This document shows, in pieces, positions 23,974 to 24,035 of a DNA stretch of 24,035 bases; position 1 is the stretch's first letter; each line of letters starts with the position of its first letter. The position numbers and the translations under genes are program-made. Below the pieces are notes generated by a model. That model saw nothing but the letters and a program-made list of their open reading frames with translations, ran no database searches and was not told the DNA's origin. This DNA comes from Streptococcus pseudopneumoniae ATCC BAA-960 = CCUG 49455 (GTDB lineage Bacteria; Bacillota; Bacilli; Lactobacillales; Streptococcaceae): NCBI RefSeq assembly GCF_002087075.1, contig NZ_MWSM01000036.1:1-24035 (forward strand), given 5' to 3'.

Positions 23974-24035
23974 TAAATAAAGGGATTAAAACAGTGAGAA
24001 AAAAATTAGGATTTCCCCCAAATCATTCATACCTC

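Overview
The window looks like a chromosomal segment of Streptococcus pneumoniae or a close relative of the mitis group. The evidence is the low G+C sequence, the complete malQP / malXCD / malAR maltodextrin locus, three BOX repeat elements (one carries most of the classical boxA sequence), and the gene order tyrS - P-type ATPase - rlmA - mal - yitT - aspS - hisS. I cannot tell pneumococcus from S. mitis or S. pseudopneumoniae by eye.

Layout. 1-1460: a leftward promoter leaving the window, then tyrS on the + strand. 1471-3861: a leftward two-gene unit, a 92-residue single-pass membrane protein followed by an unusual P1B-type metal ATPase whose membrane metal site reads Ser-Cys-Ala instead of Cys-Pro-x. 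3927-4904: the 23S rRNA methyltransferase gene rlmA, apparently on a leaderless mRNA. 4938-5424: one or two small leftward membrane-protein genes of unknown function.

5526-15763 is the maltodextrin region. malQP (leftward) and malXCD (rightward) diverge from a 658-base intergenic stretch. The two promoters are built alike: a TTGCAA -35 box inside a CcpA (cre) site, a TATACT -10, and a MalR operator at the transcription start. MalX binds maltodextrins, MalC and MalD import them, and MalQ and MalP break them down to glucose and glucose-1-phosphate. malA and the repressor gene malR have their own near-consensus promoter with no operator. BOX elements lie at the 3' end of malQP, between the divergent promoters, and at the 3' end of malXCD.

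15769-18488: aspS followed by an overlapping yitT-family membrane gene, leftward. 18577-22587: a compact leftward cassette of eight genes placed between hisS and aspS: a membrane-anchored 104-residue protein, a short XRE-type repressor, a 62-residue membrane protein, a DUF3169-like membrane protein, an ABC ATPase, an ABC-2 permease, a CPBP membrane protease homologue and a 76-residue membrane protein. Its promoter overlaps a perfect inverted repeat (11-base arms). 22615-23973: hisS, leftward.

The two parts most worth following up are the metal ATPase with its small membrane partner, which may be related to the P1B-6 / ferrosome-type systems, and the self-regulated membrane/ABC/CPBP cassette, which resembles a peptide-stress or bacteriocin-immunity module. 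No tRNA, rRNA, CRISPR array, complete insertion sequence or prophage gene was seen.
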